From the NCBI RefSeq assembly GCF_011038845.1, contig NZ_JAAKDW010000004.1:1-64000 (forward strand): a DNA stretch of 64,000 nucleotides, in the 5' to 3' direction. This DNA comes from Enterococcus sp. ZJ1622. GTDB taxonomy: Bacteria; Bacillota; Bacilli; Lactobacillales; Enterococcaceae. Made by a program: the position numbers and the translations under genes. A model generated the notes under the pieces. It saw only the letters and a program-made list of their open reading frames with translations. It was not told the DNA's origin and did no database searches. Positions 30,570 to 40,974 of the stretch are shown here, piece by piece (the stretch's first letter is position 1; every line of letters begins with the position of its first letter).

Positions 30570-32423
30570 TTATTTTCGCACCTTTTTGTAACTGATCAGT
30601 ATCCATCCTATACCGAATAGAAGTAACAGGCTGCCTGTCGCTATCATCCATTTATCTGATACACTTCCAGTTTCTGGAAGTACTTTCGAGGATTTATTGG
30701 CTTGAGAATCATTTGTTCTATTCGTTACAGTACCATTCCTACTGTTATCGGGATTTGGTTCTGATGCCAAAAATGTCCTTTGACTGCTATCACTTATAGT
30801 TGTCGCGTCCGTGCTACCGTATATAGATGCTACGCTTTCGCCCATAGTCGTTGGGACTGTAATGCTGCTTGAAGACGTAGTAGTTGTGCTACTAGACTCT
30901 GAGTTTGTGCTGGTGCTTGTAGTTGTCGTACCTATGCTACCATCCATAGTCGCTGGAAATTCTGTGCTTCTACTTGTAGATGTTGGTTCCGTACTGTCGC
31001 TTGTGACTGTTGTTCCTGTACTGTCGCTTGTCGCTGTTGGTTCCGTGCTTTCACTTGTGACTGTTGTTCCTGTGCTTTCACTTGTGGCCGTTGAGTCCGT
31101 GCTCTCACTTGTGACTGTTGGTTCTGTGCTTTCACTTGTGACTGTTGTTCCTGTACTGTCACTTGTGATCGTTGAGTCCGTGCTTTCACTTGTGACTGTT
31201 GTTCCTGTACTGTCACTTGTCGCTGTTGGGTCCGTGCTTTCACTTGTGGCCGTTGAGTCCGTGCTCTCACTTGTGGCCGTTGTTCCTGTACTGTCGCTTG
31301 TAGATGTTGGTTCTGTACTTTCACTTGTGACTGTTGTTTCTGTGCTTTCACTTGTGGCCGTTGAGTCCGTGCTCTCACTTGTTGCTGTTGTTCCTGTACT
31401 ATCGCTTGTAGATGTTGGGTCCGTACCATTGCTCATAAATATTTCATTAGGGTCCCAACGATTCGTAGCCGCATCTAAAACCACATTTTTCCCTATAATC
31501 GTGCCATCTTGATTTTGAGTAATACGAACGTCAGCATTTGGTGCAAGAATCGTTCCCTGAAAAGGGGCACTAATCGTCAGATCCGTCAGATCGTTCCCGA
31601 AATTCCAAGAGAGATTCGCATCTGTAAAATCTTCAGTTTCATGGTTCGTACGGTCATTGTATTTGATCGGTGACTGAATATTTAACGTAGACGAATTACC
31701 AGTCACATTAAATACCGCCACTTGATTACTTGGATTAATGATTTGAAGAGGCGTATTCATCGCGAATACTTCTGCATCAATGTTTACTAATAGAAATCCA
31801 GCATCAGATAGACCAGTCAAATCAATCGTCCGATGATTCATATCTGGGAAATCCGCCACACGGTATGTTTTAGTTGGCGTTCCATTAGCAAGATCGTTTG
31901 CTGCTACGTTCAACCGAGCAAATTCTTTCTCAAAATCAATATAGTTGCTCCCATCGCGATCCTGATAGAAATCATCAGGGGTCAAATGATCGATTCTTGC
32001 TCCATTTACAGCGGGACGGCCTTCTTGGAGTGCGACATTTATACTACTGCCGACAACAAATTTATTCACCCTAGTATCACCTGTAGGTATGCCGGAAGAG
32101 TTGATGAAAGAGTCAGTTTTCTGTATATAATTAATTTCTTGGTTTAAGAAACCTTCGTGAAGTTCTGTGCCAAAATTATCCTTTGCATCGAGTTCGCTTG
32201 TAGCTATATTCCCATCCGTGTGTGCGTTAACAATTGTCTTGTCTTTAGCAAATACATGGAATTGTCCAGCTATTCCTAGCAATCCGTAATTACCTGTCAG
32301 ATCCTCGTAGATATTGCCAGGGTCTTTAGGGATGTATGCTTCTTCTGCTGATACTGCCATTCCACACATCAGGAGATTGAACGTCAAAGTGACTAGCGTT
32401 ATTAAAGTTATCCTTTTTTTCAT
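30570..32423 (-). CDS. LPXTG-anchored surface protein with choice-of-anchor-A-type domain
   Basis: 617 residues. A signal peptide (about 1-26) precedes a globular domain (about 35-330) resembling the choice-of-anchor A family (GLAGQFHVFAKD-like opening, then APFQGTILAPNADV and GTIIGKNV). Then come 17 nonapeptide Ser/Thr repeats, another Ser/Thr-rich stretch, LPETG at 582-586, a membrane segment and a basic tail: a complete sortase A signal. It is probably a wall-anchored adhesin or matrix protein held off the surface by a glycosylatable stalk; the ligand is unknown. GAGG is ten bases before the ATG. A MocR-like operator block lies about 170-205 bases upstream. Confidence 0.88.
   Translation of the reverse strand: MKKRITLITLVTLTFNLLMCGMAVSAEEAYIPKDPGNIYEDLTGNYGLLGIAGQFHVFAKDKTIVNAHTDGNIATSELDAKDNFGTELHEGFLNQEINYIQKTDSFINSSGIPTGDTRVNKFVVGSSINVALQEGRPAVNGARIDHLTPDDFYQDRDGSNYIDFEKEFARLNVAANDLANGTPTKTYRVADFPDMNHRTIDLTGLSDAGFLLVNIDAEVFAMNTPLQIINPSNQVAVFNVTGNSSTLNIQSPIKYNDRTNHETEDFTDANLSWNFGNDLTDLTISAPFQGTILAPNADVRITQNQDGTIIGKNVVLDAATNRWDPNEIFMSNGTDPTSTSDSTGTTATSESTDSTATSESTETTVTSESTEPTSTSDSTGTTATSESTDSTATSESTDPTATSDSTGTTVTSESTDSTITSDSTGTTVTSESTEPTVTSESTDSTATSESTGTTVTSESTEPTATSDSTGTTVTSDSTEPTSTSRSTEFPATMDGSIGTTTTSTSTNSESSSTTTTSSSSITVPTTMGESVASIYGSTDATTISDSSQRTFLASEPNPDNSRNGTVTNRTNDSQANKSSKVLPETGSVSDKWMIATGSLLLLFGIGWILISYKKVRK
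30963..31421 (-). repeat. 27-bp tandem repeats coding a Ser/Thr stalk
   Basis: Seventeen consecutive nine-codon units of the form xxTxTSxST (for example DSTATSEST, GTTVTSEST, EPTSTSDST) follow each other without interruption. Units recur in the order EPT-GTT-DST, suggesting expansion in blocks of three. Copy number is likely to vary between strains. Confidence 0.9.
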
Positions 32424-32749
32424 CTCTTGTTTTCCTCGTATTTTTCATCTATTTTCTTTATGAGTTCCTCTTTGCCTATCGCAAAAGAATAAAGACTTTC
32501 TGCCCTGATAGTTCACTAGTGATGTATCGAAAATTTTCAGGACCTAACAAAAATCTGTGTCATATTTCAGAAGAATACATTTTTATCATTGTACAATCAA
32601 TAATAAAAGTGTATGGCATACACTTTTATAAACACATCCCTATTAAACTAGGAATAAAGAATTCACTTTCTTTGAAACAATCTCATTTATAAGACGGAAA
32701 CCGATTTGAATATGATCCTGATAGTCCGTTTAATCTGCTAACCACAAAA
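32424..32749. other. Intergenic region upstream of the LPXTG gene
   Basis: About 330 bases without a credible gene. It holds the operator-like block at 32590-32628; the rest is AT-rich. No sigma-A promoter with good spacing was evident, which would fit a promoter that needs an activator. Confidence 0.5.
32590..32628 (-). promoter_or_regulatory. Candidate MocR operator upstream of the LPXTG gene
   Basis: On the minus strand, arms ATAAAAGTGTAT and ATACACTTTTAT form a perfect palindrome around GCC. TTGATTGTACA follows three bases later. Aligned without gaps to the block before ocd, 31 of 39 bases agree, including the whole TTGATTGTA third half-site. Confidence 0.65.
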
Positions 32750-32790
32750 AAACATCGAAGCAGGAATACTATCCTTTACTTCGATGTTCA
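32750..32790 (-). terminator. Terminator of ireK
   Basis: ACATCGAAG pairs with CTTCGATGT across an 18-base loop, followed on the minus strand by seven T, about 55 bases after the ireK stop codon. It now isolates ireK from rsgA. Confidence 0.8.
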
Positions 32791-32844
32791 TCACTTGATT
32801 ATTCTGCATGGAAACTTTTATCCAAGTCTCCGCTATTCTTTTAC

Positions 32845-34893
32845 TTAACTGTTTGTGGTTGAAGAACTGTTCGTACTACTTGTACTGCTAGAGCTTTCCT
32901 TTGAAGAGCTGCTCGTGCTGCTCGTACTTTCAGAAGACTCCTTGCTCGTACTTGAAGATGCAGGATCAGGCCCTTTTGAATAAATGACATTCACGACGGT
33001 TCCTTTGGTGATTTTAGCACCAACACCTGGAACTGTACGGATCACTTTGTCTTTTTCGACAGAATCCGAGTACTCATAAGTTTCATGTCCGATGTATTCT
33101 GCGCCGATCTCTGTCAAGTAGCTTTGAGCATCGCTTTTCGTATAACCGGAGATGTCATTCAACGTTGCACTTGGTTCCGGTCCTTGACTGACCACAAAGC
33201 TGACATAAGTTTCAGCTGCTACATATTCGCCTGAAGCTGGGTCTTGACTGATGATCGTACCAGATGGCGCTGTATCGCTATATTCATATCTGCTGACACT
33301 GACATTGAATCCTGCTGCTGTCAGGGAACTGCTGACTGTTTCATAGTTTTCGCCGACATGGCTGCGCAAGGAGACTGTTTCGGGCCCTTTGCTTACTACA
33401 AATGTAATCGTATCGGATTTTGGATCCACAGAAGAATCTTCATCTGGTGTTTGAGAGATGATCATCCCGCTCTCTACTTCGCTGCTGAATTCTTCTTTTG
33501 ACTTGATCCGGCTCGAAGAAAATCCTAGGTCGATCAAGCTCGATTTGGCTTCATCAAAGCTCATTCCGCTGTAATCTTCCAGCTTGATTTTTTTCTTTCC
33601 ACTGCTGATGTACAGTTTGATCTCCCGTTTTTGTTTCACGGTCGTCCCCGCTGCAGGATCCGTTTTGACCACATCGCCTTCTTCGATCTTCTCGTCTGCG
33701 ATTTCTTCTGTCCTTGTTGCTGGCTCCAATTTTGCTTTAGCTAAAGTTTCTCTTGCGCTTGCTTCAGAAAGACCAGAAACATCAGGGACGACTACCTCTC
33801 CTCGGCCGCCAGAAGCAAATAATACTGCCGCTCCTATACCAAGCACGGCAATCAGAGCCAAGAGAATCAGCCACCATTTTTTCCGTTTTTTGTTCTTAGG
33901 ATCAGGCACTGTCTCTTCCTCTGCTAGCGGAGCTGTTTCTATCGTCTCTTCATTTGGCAATGGCATCGACTTGAATGACTCTGGCATCGGTGTATCCTCA
34001 GTCAATGGCGTAAGCACCTTTGTTTCGTTGATCATTGCCTGCGGGTGCCATTTTTCTTCATTTGCCCGCGCTGGAGACAAGACGGTCGAAAGATCATCCA
34101 GCATCTCTTCGGCTGATTTATAGCGATCAGAAGGTTCCTTTGCCGTAGCTCGTAAAATGACATTTTCTAATGCTTGCGGTGCTTGCGGATCTAAGGCTTT
34201 GACTGATGGCAGTTCGTCTTGGAAATGCTTCAATGCGATCGTTACTGCAGATTCACCATCAAAAGGTACACTCCCGGTCAGCATTTCATATAAGATGATC
34301 CCCAATGCATAGATATCTGACTGCTTGGTCGCCATGCTTCCTCTTGCCTGCTCTGGAGATAAATAGTGAACCGAACCTAGCATCGTATTGGTTTGTGTGA
34401 TCGATGTTTCTGACAAAGCGATCGCAATACCGAAATCTGTGATCTTCACTACACCTTCATTGTCGATCAGTACATTTTGCGGCTTCAGATCACGATGGAT
34501 GATCTGGTGGCTATGCGCCAAAGAGATCGCAGACAGGATCTGCTGCATGATGTTCACAGCTGTTTCGTAAGGAATCGGATAATGGGTCTGGATGTATCGT
34601 TTCAGATCCATCCCTTTGACATACTCCATCACTAGATACTGCATGTTATCCTCTTCGCCTACATCATATACACTGACAATATTAGGATGGACAAGCTCTG
34701 TTGCGGCAAGTGCTTCACGCTGAAAACGACGGATCGCTGTCTGATCGTTCTGGAAATCGAAACGTAAGACTTTGACTGCCACATCCCGGTCCAAAATCAA
34801 GTCATGCGCCAAGAACACATTTGCCATACCGCCACTGCCGATATTCCCAGTGATTTGATAACGTCCATTCAATTTTTTTCCTAATTCTATCAT
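32845..34893 (-). CDS. ireK: PASTA-domain serine/threonine kinase (IreK/PrkC type)
   Basis: Membrane kinase that senses wall precursors through extracellular PASTA domains and, in enterococci, drives intrinsic cephalosporin tolerance. The kinase domain (1-270) has Lys41, HRDLKPQN with Asp135, and DFG. The membrane segment is at about 340-360. Four PASTA repeats follow (about 365-640), and the protein ends in a 35-residue Ser/Thr tail that looks flexible. The start overlaps the ireP stop by four bases (ATGA), coupling kinase and phosphatase. E. faecalis IreK is usually described with five PASTA repeats; I count four. Confidence 0.95.
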   Translation of the reverse strand: MIELGKKLNGRYQITGNIGSGGMANVFLAHDLILDRDVAVKVLRFDFQNDQTAIRRFQREALAATELVHPNIVSVYDVGEEDNMQYLVMEYVKGMDLKRYIQTHYPIPYETAVNIMQQILSAISLAHSHQIIHRDLKPQNVLIDNEGVVKITDFGIAIALSETSITQTNTMLGSVHYLSPEQARGSMATKQSDIYALGIILYEMLTGSVPFDGESAVTIALKHFQDELPSVKALDPQAPQALENVILRATAKEPSDRYKSAEEMLDDLSTVLSPARANEEKWHPQAMINETKVLTPLTEDTPMPESFKSMPLPNEETIETAPLAEEETVPDPKNKKRKKWWLILLALIAVLGIGAAVLFASGGRGEVVVPDVSGLSEASARETLAKAKLEPATRTEEIADEKIEEGDVVKTDPAAGTTVKQKREIKLYISSGKKKIKLEDYSGMSFDEAKSSLIDLGFSSSRIKSKEEFSSEVESGMIISQTPDEDSSVDPKSDTITFVVSKGPETVSLRSHVGENYETVSSSLTAAGFNVSVSRYEYSDTAPSGTIISQDPASGEYVAAETYVSFVVSQGPEPSATLNDISGYTKSDAQSYLTEIGAEYIGHETYEYSDSVEKDKVIRTVPGVGAKITKGTVVNVIYSKGPDPASSSTSKESSESTSSTSSSSKESSSSTSSTNSSSTTNS

Positions 34894-35630
34894 GCACAGT
34901 CCTCCTTGTATTCGATGAGAAGAACTGTAATGTTATCCGCACCGCCCGCTTCATTTGCACGTGCGATCAGCTCATTGACTTTATCGGCTAGTTCGCCTTC
35001 CTGATTGACGATCGTGCCGATCATTTCTTCCGATAACATATTAGTCAAGCCATCTGAGCACAGAAGAAGCCGGTCTTTCAGCTGCCAAAAATAAGTAGAG
35101 ACATCTACTTCGACTGTTCCAGGCATTCCTACTGAGCGAGTCAGGATGTTTTTTCTAGGATGATTGACTGCCATTTCCTCACTGATCTCCCCAGATTTGA
35201 CTAGTTCATTGACGAGCGAATGATCTTCTGTCAACTGCATGATCTTGTTTTCGCGGATAAGATATGCACGACTGTCGCCTACATTTGCGATCGTGAAGCG
35301 TTCATCAGATAATGCAGCCGCCACGATCGTTGTACCCATTCCGCTGTATTCAGGCTGTTCTTGTCCTCGCTGATAGATCATCGTATTTTCATCCTGAATC
35401 GATTTGATGAACCACTGCGCGATTTTCTCATCATCCGAGAGTTCTTGTTCTTCCCAAGCAGTCCCTAAGTTCGTGACAGCCATTTGACTCGCGATATCGC
35501 CAGCCCGATGACCGCCCATACCGTCTGCCAGTACAGCAAGTTTGATTCCTGAACGGTTAGTAAAGACACTTGCATAGTCTTGATTCGTATTACGTCGTCT
35601 TCCTACATCTGATTGATATTCAATCTGCAT
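34890..35630 (-). CDS. ireP: PP2C-type protein phosphatase (IreP/PrpC)
   Basis: Metal-dependent Ser/Thr phosphatase opposing IreK. 246 residues with the PP2C motifs [28 protein letters not shown] and CSDGLTNML, carrying the metal-binding aspartates. Starts 12 bases after rsmB, with GAGGTG five bases before the ATG. Confidence 0.95.
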   Translation of the reverse strand: MQIEYQSDVGRRRNTNQDYASVFTNRSGIKLAVLADGMGGHRAGDIASQMAVTNLGTAWEEQELSDDEKIAQWFIKSIQDENTMIYQRGQEQPEYSGMGTTIVAAALSDERFTIANVGDSRAYLIRENKIMQLTEDHSLVNELVKSGEISEEMAVNHPRKNILTRSVGMPGTVEVDVSTYFWQLKDRLLLCSDGLTNMLSEEMIGTIVNQEGELADKVNELIARANEAGGADNITVLLIEYKEDCA

Positions 35631-35642
35631 TTTTTCACCTCA

Positions 35643-37004
35643 TTACTTTTTACGCAAACAACAAATGAAAAATCCATCTGTATAAAACTGATGCGGATAC
35701 AAAGCCAACATTTTATCTTCGATTGATGATTGTAGCACAGGATCAGCTAACACATCAATCTTCTCAAAATCAGGATGCCGTTCCAGGAAAGCAGAAACGA
35801 CTTCCTGATTTTCTTCTCTCAAGATCGTACATGTGCTATATGTCAGTAGCCCCGCAGGTTTCAACGCTGCTGCACAGCTTTCTAGGATCTCCAACTGGAT
35901 TTTTGGCAGATTTTTTAAATCTTCCGGCTGTTTTTTATATCGAATGTCTGGTTTCCGTCGAAGAAGCCCTAAACCAGAGCAAGGAGCATCCACTAAAATA
36001 CGATCGAACTGCGCCGCCGCAAACTGGTCTTTTACCTCTCTAGCATCCATTTTCTGTGCATAGACAGCAGAAGCCACACCTAATCGCTCCGCATTTTCTT
36101 CGATCAGTTTGACTTTATGATCATGGACGTCCAATGCAATGACTTCCCCGCCACATGAAGGATCTAAAAACGAAGCGATATGCGTCGTCTTTCCTCCTGG
36201 TGCAGCACAAGCATCCAGCACATGATGTTCCGGTTCGATCCGCATCGCAGGAGCAACTAGCATCGAACTTTCATCTTGGATCGTCATCATCCCATCATGG
36301 AATAAGGAACTGGAAGCGAGATGACCTTTTTCTGCTACGATCCCATAAGGACTGATCTGGCTTTCTTTGGCTGTGATCTCTTCTTCTTCCAAGGTAGCGA
36401 TTGCCTGTTCTCTTGAAACTCGCCGAACATCGACCCGAGCACTTGCATGACTTGGTTTGTACAAAGACAAGCCCAGTTTCTCCGTTTCTTCATAACCAAT
36501 CTGATCGATCAAACGCTGTGTCATCCATGTAGGCAAACTGATTTTCACTGCTAATCGTTCAATTGGGTCGTCTATCTCTTCGATAGCTGGTTTTCCTTGC
36601 CGTTGGTAGCTTCTTAAAACCCCATTCACAAATTTTCCTGTGCCGGGATTTCCTTTGACTTTCGCGATTTCTACTGCTTCATTTAAAATGGCATGATCTG
36701 GAACTTTATCCAAAAACTCTAGCTGATAAACAGATAGATAAAGGAGTGTCTTTACCCAATCATCTACTTTTTTGGCTTTTACAATCAATGGAGCGACGTA
36801 AAATTCCAGTAAACGCTGATGACTGATCGTTCCATAAACAAGCTCAGTGAACAAACCGATATCTTTGTGGTTCAAATCACCCTGGTTGATCATTTCATTC
36901 AATAACAAATTAGAGTAAGCACCGCCTTTATTGACACGCTCGAGCGTCATCAATGCCATGAAGCGGACTGATTTTTTCATTTTTTTAGGGATTTTTGTCA
37001 TCAT
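35643..37004 (-). CDS. rsmB: 16S rRNA m5C967 methyltransferase RsmB
   Basis: SAM-dependent cytosine-5 methylation of 16S rRNA. 453 residues: an N-terminal NusB-like domain (about 10-140) and a Rossmann methyltransferase with DACAAPGGKT, the catalytic cysteine in DAPCSG, and the second cysteine in YSTCTI. Two ATGs overlap the fmt stop codon (ATGATGA); the second, at 37001, is better spaced from AGGTG. Confidence 0.95.
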   Translation of the reverse strand: MMTKIPKKMKKSVRFMALMTLERVNKGGAYSNLLLNEMINQGDLNHKDIGLFTELVYGTISHQRLLEFYVAPLIVKAKKVDDWVKTLLYLSVYQLEFLDKVPDHAILNEAVEIAKVKGNPGTGKFVNGVLRSYQRQGKPAIEEIDDPIERLAVKISLPTWMTQRLIDQIGYEETEKLGLSLYKPSHASARVDVRRVSREQAIATLEEEEITAKESQISPYGIVAEKGHLASSSLFHDGMMTIQDESSMLVAPAMRIEPEHHVLDACAAPGGKTTHIASFLDPSCGGEVIALDVHDHKVKLIEENAERLGVASAVYAQKMDAREVKDQFAAAQFDRILVDAPCSGLGLLRRKPDIRYKKQPEDLKNLPKIQLEILESCAAALKPAGLLTYSTCTILREENQEVVSAFLERHPDFEKIDVLADPVLQSSIEDKMLALYPHQFYTDGFFICCLRKK

Positions 37005-37942
37005 TTCACCTGCTGTCCGATCTGAACATGCTGTCCACTGCCGTTCAAGAATTCATGGATAGCCAACTTTCCTTTACCGGCTGGCTGAAGCTCTTTGATG
37101 GCTAAAACGGTTTGTTGTCCGCAAGCGATCCAGAGATTTTTTTTGTCTTTACGAATGATCGTACCTGGTGCTTCTTTTGTGTTTTCTTCTAATACTTCGA
37201 CTGATAGGAGTTTCCAGCGTACACCTTCGTAAGTCGTGAAAGCAATTGGCCAAGGACGCATCCCGCGTACTTGATTGTCGATTTGTTCTGCTGTTTTCGT
37301 CCAGTCGATCGCCTCTTGCTCTCTTGTGATATTGGGCGAAAAAGTCACCGCTGATTCATCTTGCGGGACTGGTTTGAGCTGACCATCTAAGATTTTCGGT
37401 AAAGTTTTCAATAGCAACTCTCTTCCAAGCAGACTCAATTTGTCGAACATCGTTCCTACATCGTCCTGCTTTGTGATAGGCAGACTTTCTTGCGCAAAAA
37501 TACCACCTGCATCCATTTTTTTGATCATCTCCATGATCGTGACACCTGTTTCTTTCTCACCATCGATGATCGCGTAATGTACTGGAGCACCTCCTCGATA
37601 TTTCGGTAACAAAGAAGCATGCACATTGATAGCACCGAATGTCGGTACCTGTAATAATTTTTCAGGTAAGAACTGGCCAAAAGCGGCAGTTACAAGCACG
37701 TCTGGTTTCAGTTCGATGATCTCATCCATTTCAGGAGATCCAGAGATTTTTTCTGGCTGCAATACTCGGATACCATGCTTGATCGCTGCTTCTTTTACTG
37801 GTGTGGGTGTAATGATTTTTTTTCGCCCGACTGGACGGTCTGGCTGGGTCACAACTGCCTGGATCTCATACCCTTCTTCAATCAAACCTTCAAGAATAGG
37901 TACTGAAAAAGCAGGAGTGCCCATAAATACTAGTTTAGTCAT
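37001..37942 (-). CDS. fmt: Methionyl-tRNA formyltransferase
   Basis: Formylates initiator Met-tRNA with 10-formyl-THF. 313 residues starting MTKLVFMGTPAFSVPIL, with NVHASLLPKYRGGAPV in the active site and a C-terminal tRNA-binding domain. The ATG at 37942 follows GGAGGAAC by six bases; the longer in-frame start at 37993 runs back into def. It overlaps the def end by eight bases. Confidence 0.95.
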   Translation of the reverse strand: MTKLVFMGTPAFSVPILEGLIEEGYEIQAVVTQPDRPVGRKKIITPTPVKEAAIKHGIRVLQPEKISGSPEMDEIIELKPDVLVTAAFGQFLPEKLLQVPTFGAINVHASLLPKYRGGAPVHYAIIDGEKETGVTIMEMIKKMDAGGIFAQESLPITKQDDVGTMFDKLSLLGRELLLKTLPKILDGQLKPVPQDESAVTFSPNITREQEAIDWTKTAEQIDNQVRGMRPWPIAFTTYEGVRWKLLSVEVLEENTKEAPGTIIRKDKKNLWIACGQQTVLAIKELQPAGKGKLAIHEFLNGSGQHVQIGQQVK

Positions 37943-38426
37943 CAAGATGTTCCTCCATATATTCTTCGAGTTCTTCTTCCGGGATTTGTTCAATCATTTT
38001 TTCGACGAACAATACACCGTCTAAATGATCGATCTCGTGCTGGAATGCTCTGGCTAAATAACCGAACGCCGTCACTTCGATCTCTTGTCCTTCACGATCA
38101 TAATAACGGACGGTCACTTCATCTGCTCGTTTGACCGTGCCATACACATGCGGAATGCTTAAGCAGCCTTCTACATCGATACTTTCACCTTTTGCTTCGA
38201 TGATTTCGGGATTGATCAGTTCAAATTTATCGCCCTCATCTACTTCTACAACGGCGATCCGTTTATTCTTGCCGATTTGAGGAGCGGCGATGCCGATGCC
38301 GTCGTTTGCGACCATGGTTTCATAAAGATTGTCCAACAGCGCGATCGTTTCATCTGTGATGACATCGATTGGCTGAGAGGGTCTGTTCAATTGTTCATTC
38401 GGGTGGATCAATATTGGATAGCGCAT
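37935..38426 (-). CDS. def: Peptide deformylase
   Basis: Removes the formyl group from nascent N-termini, using Fe2+ or another metal. 163 residues with all three motifs: GIGIAAPQIG, EGCLSIP and HEIDHLDG. The ATG at 38426 is six bases after AAAGGA. Clustered with fmt, the enzyme whose modification it removes. A second deformylase is common in enterococci, outside this window. Confidence 0.95.
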   Translation of the reverse strand: MRYPILIHPNEQLNRPSQPIDVITDETIALLDNLYETMVANDGIGIAAPQIGKNKRIAVVEVDEGDKFELINPEIIEAKGESIDVEGCLSIPHVYGTVKRADEVTVRYYDREGQEIEVTAFGYLARAFQHEIDHLDGVLFVEKMIEQIPEEELEEYMEEHLDD

Positions 38427-38439
38427 AGTAAATCCTTTC

Positions 38440-40845
38440 TTAGATAAAATGTAATGGTTCATTATCGATTGCTACGAACAAGCCTTGCCGCTGTTCCTTT
38501 TGGCTTCCATCCAAAATCTCCTTCAATACCCGCGACAATCCGGGCTCCTGTTTATATTTGAGTATCAGCTGGTAATAGTATCTGTTTTTCACTCGTAAGA
38601 TCGTACTAGGTGTTGGTCCAAGCAGCAAGCTTTGCGGACTCAATGCCTGTTTCAGCTGATTGGCGATTTGAAAGATTTTCTTAGCTGCCACCTGCTCTTC
38701 TGCATGGCTTGCTGTGATTTTTACTGTAAAGTAATAAGGCGGATAGCCTCCGCGATGCCGAACATGCATTTCCTGCTGATAAAAGCGTTCATAATCTTGC
38801 TCTTTAGCCAGTTCGATCGCATAATGCTGTGGATTGAATGTCTGGATCACGACTTCCCCTGTTTTCTCTGCGCGCCCGGCTCTACCTGATACTTGCGTCA
38901 GCAGCTGGAACGTGTGCTCGCTCGAACGAAAATCTGGCAGATTCAGTGAGGTATCTGCGTTCAGTACACCAACTAATGTGACGTCTGGAAAATCGAGACC
39001 TTTCGCAATCATCTGTGTACCTAGTAAAATATCAGCTTCTTTTGCTCCGAACTTCTGCAAAATCCGCTCATGCGCCCCTTTTCGTCGTGTCGTGTCCACA
39101 TCCATCCGCAAGATCCTTGCTTCTGGATACAGTTCCTGCAATTCTTCTTCTACTTTTTGCGTACCAGTACCGTAATAACGGATCTTGTTCCCTCCGCAAT
39201 TCGGACAGCGATTAGGGATCGGTTCTTCATGCCCGCAATAATGACAGCGCATGGACCGAGTATCCATGTGGAGCGTCAACGAAATATCGCAATTCGGACA
39301 CGGCAGGACAAATCCGCAGTCACGACACATCACAAAGGAAGAATATCCTCGCCGATTCAGCAGTAAAACGATTTGTTCCTGCTTGTCCAGACGGTCTTGT
39401 ATTTTTTCTTGCAGAAGGGTCGAAAAAGTGGAAGTGTGATGCTTCTGGAATTCTTCCCGCATATCGACGACTTCGATGGTTGGCAGTTCTGCCGAAGCTT
39501 TTGCTCGTTTGCTCAAGCTCAATAATTCATAGACGCCTTTTTGGGCACGTGCTCGCGATTCTAAAGAAGGCGTAGCACTTCCAAGGACCACTGGACAGTG
39601 ATGATAGCCGCTTCGCCAAATCGCTAAGTCTCGTGCATGGTAACGTGGTGTTTCATCTTGCTTGTAACTTGATTCATGCTCTTCATCGATAATAATCAGA
39701 CCGATGTTCTCTAAAGGAGCGAAAATCGCAGAGCGAGCACCGACGACGACTTGTGCTTCACCGCGTTCGATCTTGCGCCATTCATCGTATTTTTCTCCTT
39801 GTGACAAGCCACTGTGGAGAACAGCGACTGACTCACCGAATCGTCCTTTGAAACGCTCCACCATCTGTGGCGTCAGTGCGATCTCCGGAACAAGCATGAT
39901 CGCTGTCTTGTTGTCTGAAAGCACCTCTGCGATCGATTGGAGGTACACTTCGGTTTTCCCGCTGCCTGTGATGCCTTCTAATAAAAAAGTCTGATTCTCG
40001 GCCTGACGACAAGCTTCGATGATCCGATCAACAGCGACTTGCTGCTCGTTATTGAGCTGTAAGGCAGTGGTTTGATCGAATGCTCGATCCTGATAAGGGT
40101 CTCGATAGCTTTCGACTTCTTCGAAACGAAGCCAGCCTTTTTCTTTTCCTTGGTTCAAGACAGCTGTACTGATTCCCTTTTCTTTAAAATACGCGATTGG
40201 TTCATCTTTTTCCAGCTCTGACAAACATAACAACAAATCTTTTTGTTTCTTTGCGTTTTGTCGCAATTTTGCCCATTCTGATTCGATCTTCTGCTCATTT
40301 AAAAGAGGGTGAACCATACGAATCGTTTTTACTTTGTTTTTCGTATGTACTTCATATTTGATATCTACAAGTTTTTTCTGACGCCAACGGACTAGCTGGG
40401 AAAGGATCTCCTGTTCTTCTGCTTCTTTCCAGGAAATCGTCTCGCGTCCACGAAATACTGCTTGTATCTCCGGCGTATCTTCCAAAGGGTAGATGAGTTT
40501 GTCATATTCTGCTTTCATCACACTAGGAAGCATTGTCTGTAAACAGGTTATTTTATAGGCATACGTGATCGTCTTCATGTAATCTGCCAGCAGCAGCAAT
40601 TCTTGATTGACCACCGGTGCCAGATCAAGGACACGGATCACTGACTTCAGCTGTTGTCGGTTCGGTTCAACCGATGCTAAAGCCATCACAAAACCCTGGA
40701 CATGACGGTCTCCTTTGCCAAAAGGAACTTCCACTCGCATCCCTACTTGAAGGACGGCTTCCATTTCAGAAGGAACCAGATAAGTGAATGGTTGGTCGGT
40801 TTGCATTGTGGGGACATCCACAATGACTTCAGCTGTTGATGCCAT
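38440..40845 (-). CDS. priA: Primosomal protein N' (replication restart helicase PriA)
   Basis: 3'-5' helicase that reloads the replisome at stalled forks. 801 residues: N-terminal 3'BD domain, Walker A GITGSGKTEVY, DEEHE box, and a zinc-binding cysteine cluster (CRDCGF, CPNCD, CHYCG, CPNCGG) inserted before the last helicase motifs. AAAGGAGG precedes the ATG. First of priA-def-fmt-rsmB-ireP-ireK, with rpoZ and a terminator upstream. Confidence 0.95.
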   Translation of the reverse strand: MASTAEVIVDVPTMQTDQPFTYLVPSEMEAVLQVGMRVEVPFGKGDRHVQGFVMALASVEPNRQQLKSVIRVLDLAPVVNQELLLLADYMKTITYAYKITCLQTMLPSVMKAEYDKLIYPLEDTPEIQAVFRGRETISWKEAEEQEILSQLVRWRQKKLVDIKYEVHTKNKVKTIRMVHPLLNEQKIESEWAKLRQNAKKQKDLLLCLSELEKDEPIAYFKEKGISTAVLNQGKEKGWLRFEEVESYRDPYQDRAFDQTTALQLNNEQQVAVDRIIEACRQAENQTFLLEGITGSGKTEVYLQSIAEVLSDNKTAIMLVPEIALTPQMVERFKGRFGESVAVLHSGLSQGEKYDEWRKIERGEAQVVVGARSAIFAPLENIGLIIIDEEHESSYKQDETPRYHARDLAIWRSGYHHCPVVLGSATPSLESRARAQKGVYELLSLSKRAKASAELPTIEVVDMREEFQKHHTSTFSTLLQEKIQDRLDKQEQIVLLLNRRGYSSFVMCRDCGFVLPCPNCDISLTLHMDTRSMRCHYCGHEEPIPNRCPNCGGNKIRYYGTGTQKVEEELQELYPEARILRMDVDTTRRKGAHERILQKFGAKEADILLGTQMIAKGLDFPDVTLVGVLNADTSLNLPDFRSSEHTFQLLTQVSGRAGRAEKTGEVVIQTFNPQHYAIELAKEQDYERFYQQEMHVRHRGGYPPYYFTVKITASHAEEQVAAKKIFQIANQLKQALSPQSLLLGPTPSTILRVKNRYYYQLILKYKQEPGLSRVLKEILDGSQKEQRQGLFVAIDNEPLHFI

Positions 40846-40974
40846 GGTCCTCTTCCTCCTTTATGATTGTTCATTTTATACGTATAGACAAAAAGACCTT
40901 TGCCTATTTTACTAGAGATCCGTCTATTTGTCTTACTTTCTGCCGAATCCTAACAAAAAATTAACGCCATATAA

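Noticed and set aside
30811-31512. Long plus-strand frame of 233 codons, rich in Leu and Val
   Set aside because: It is the mirror of the 27-bp repeats of the LPXTG gene; composition follows from the repeat, and there is no ribosome site.
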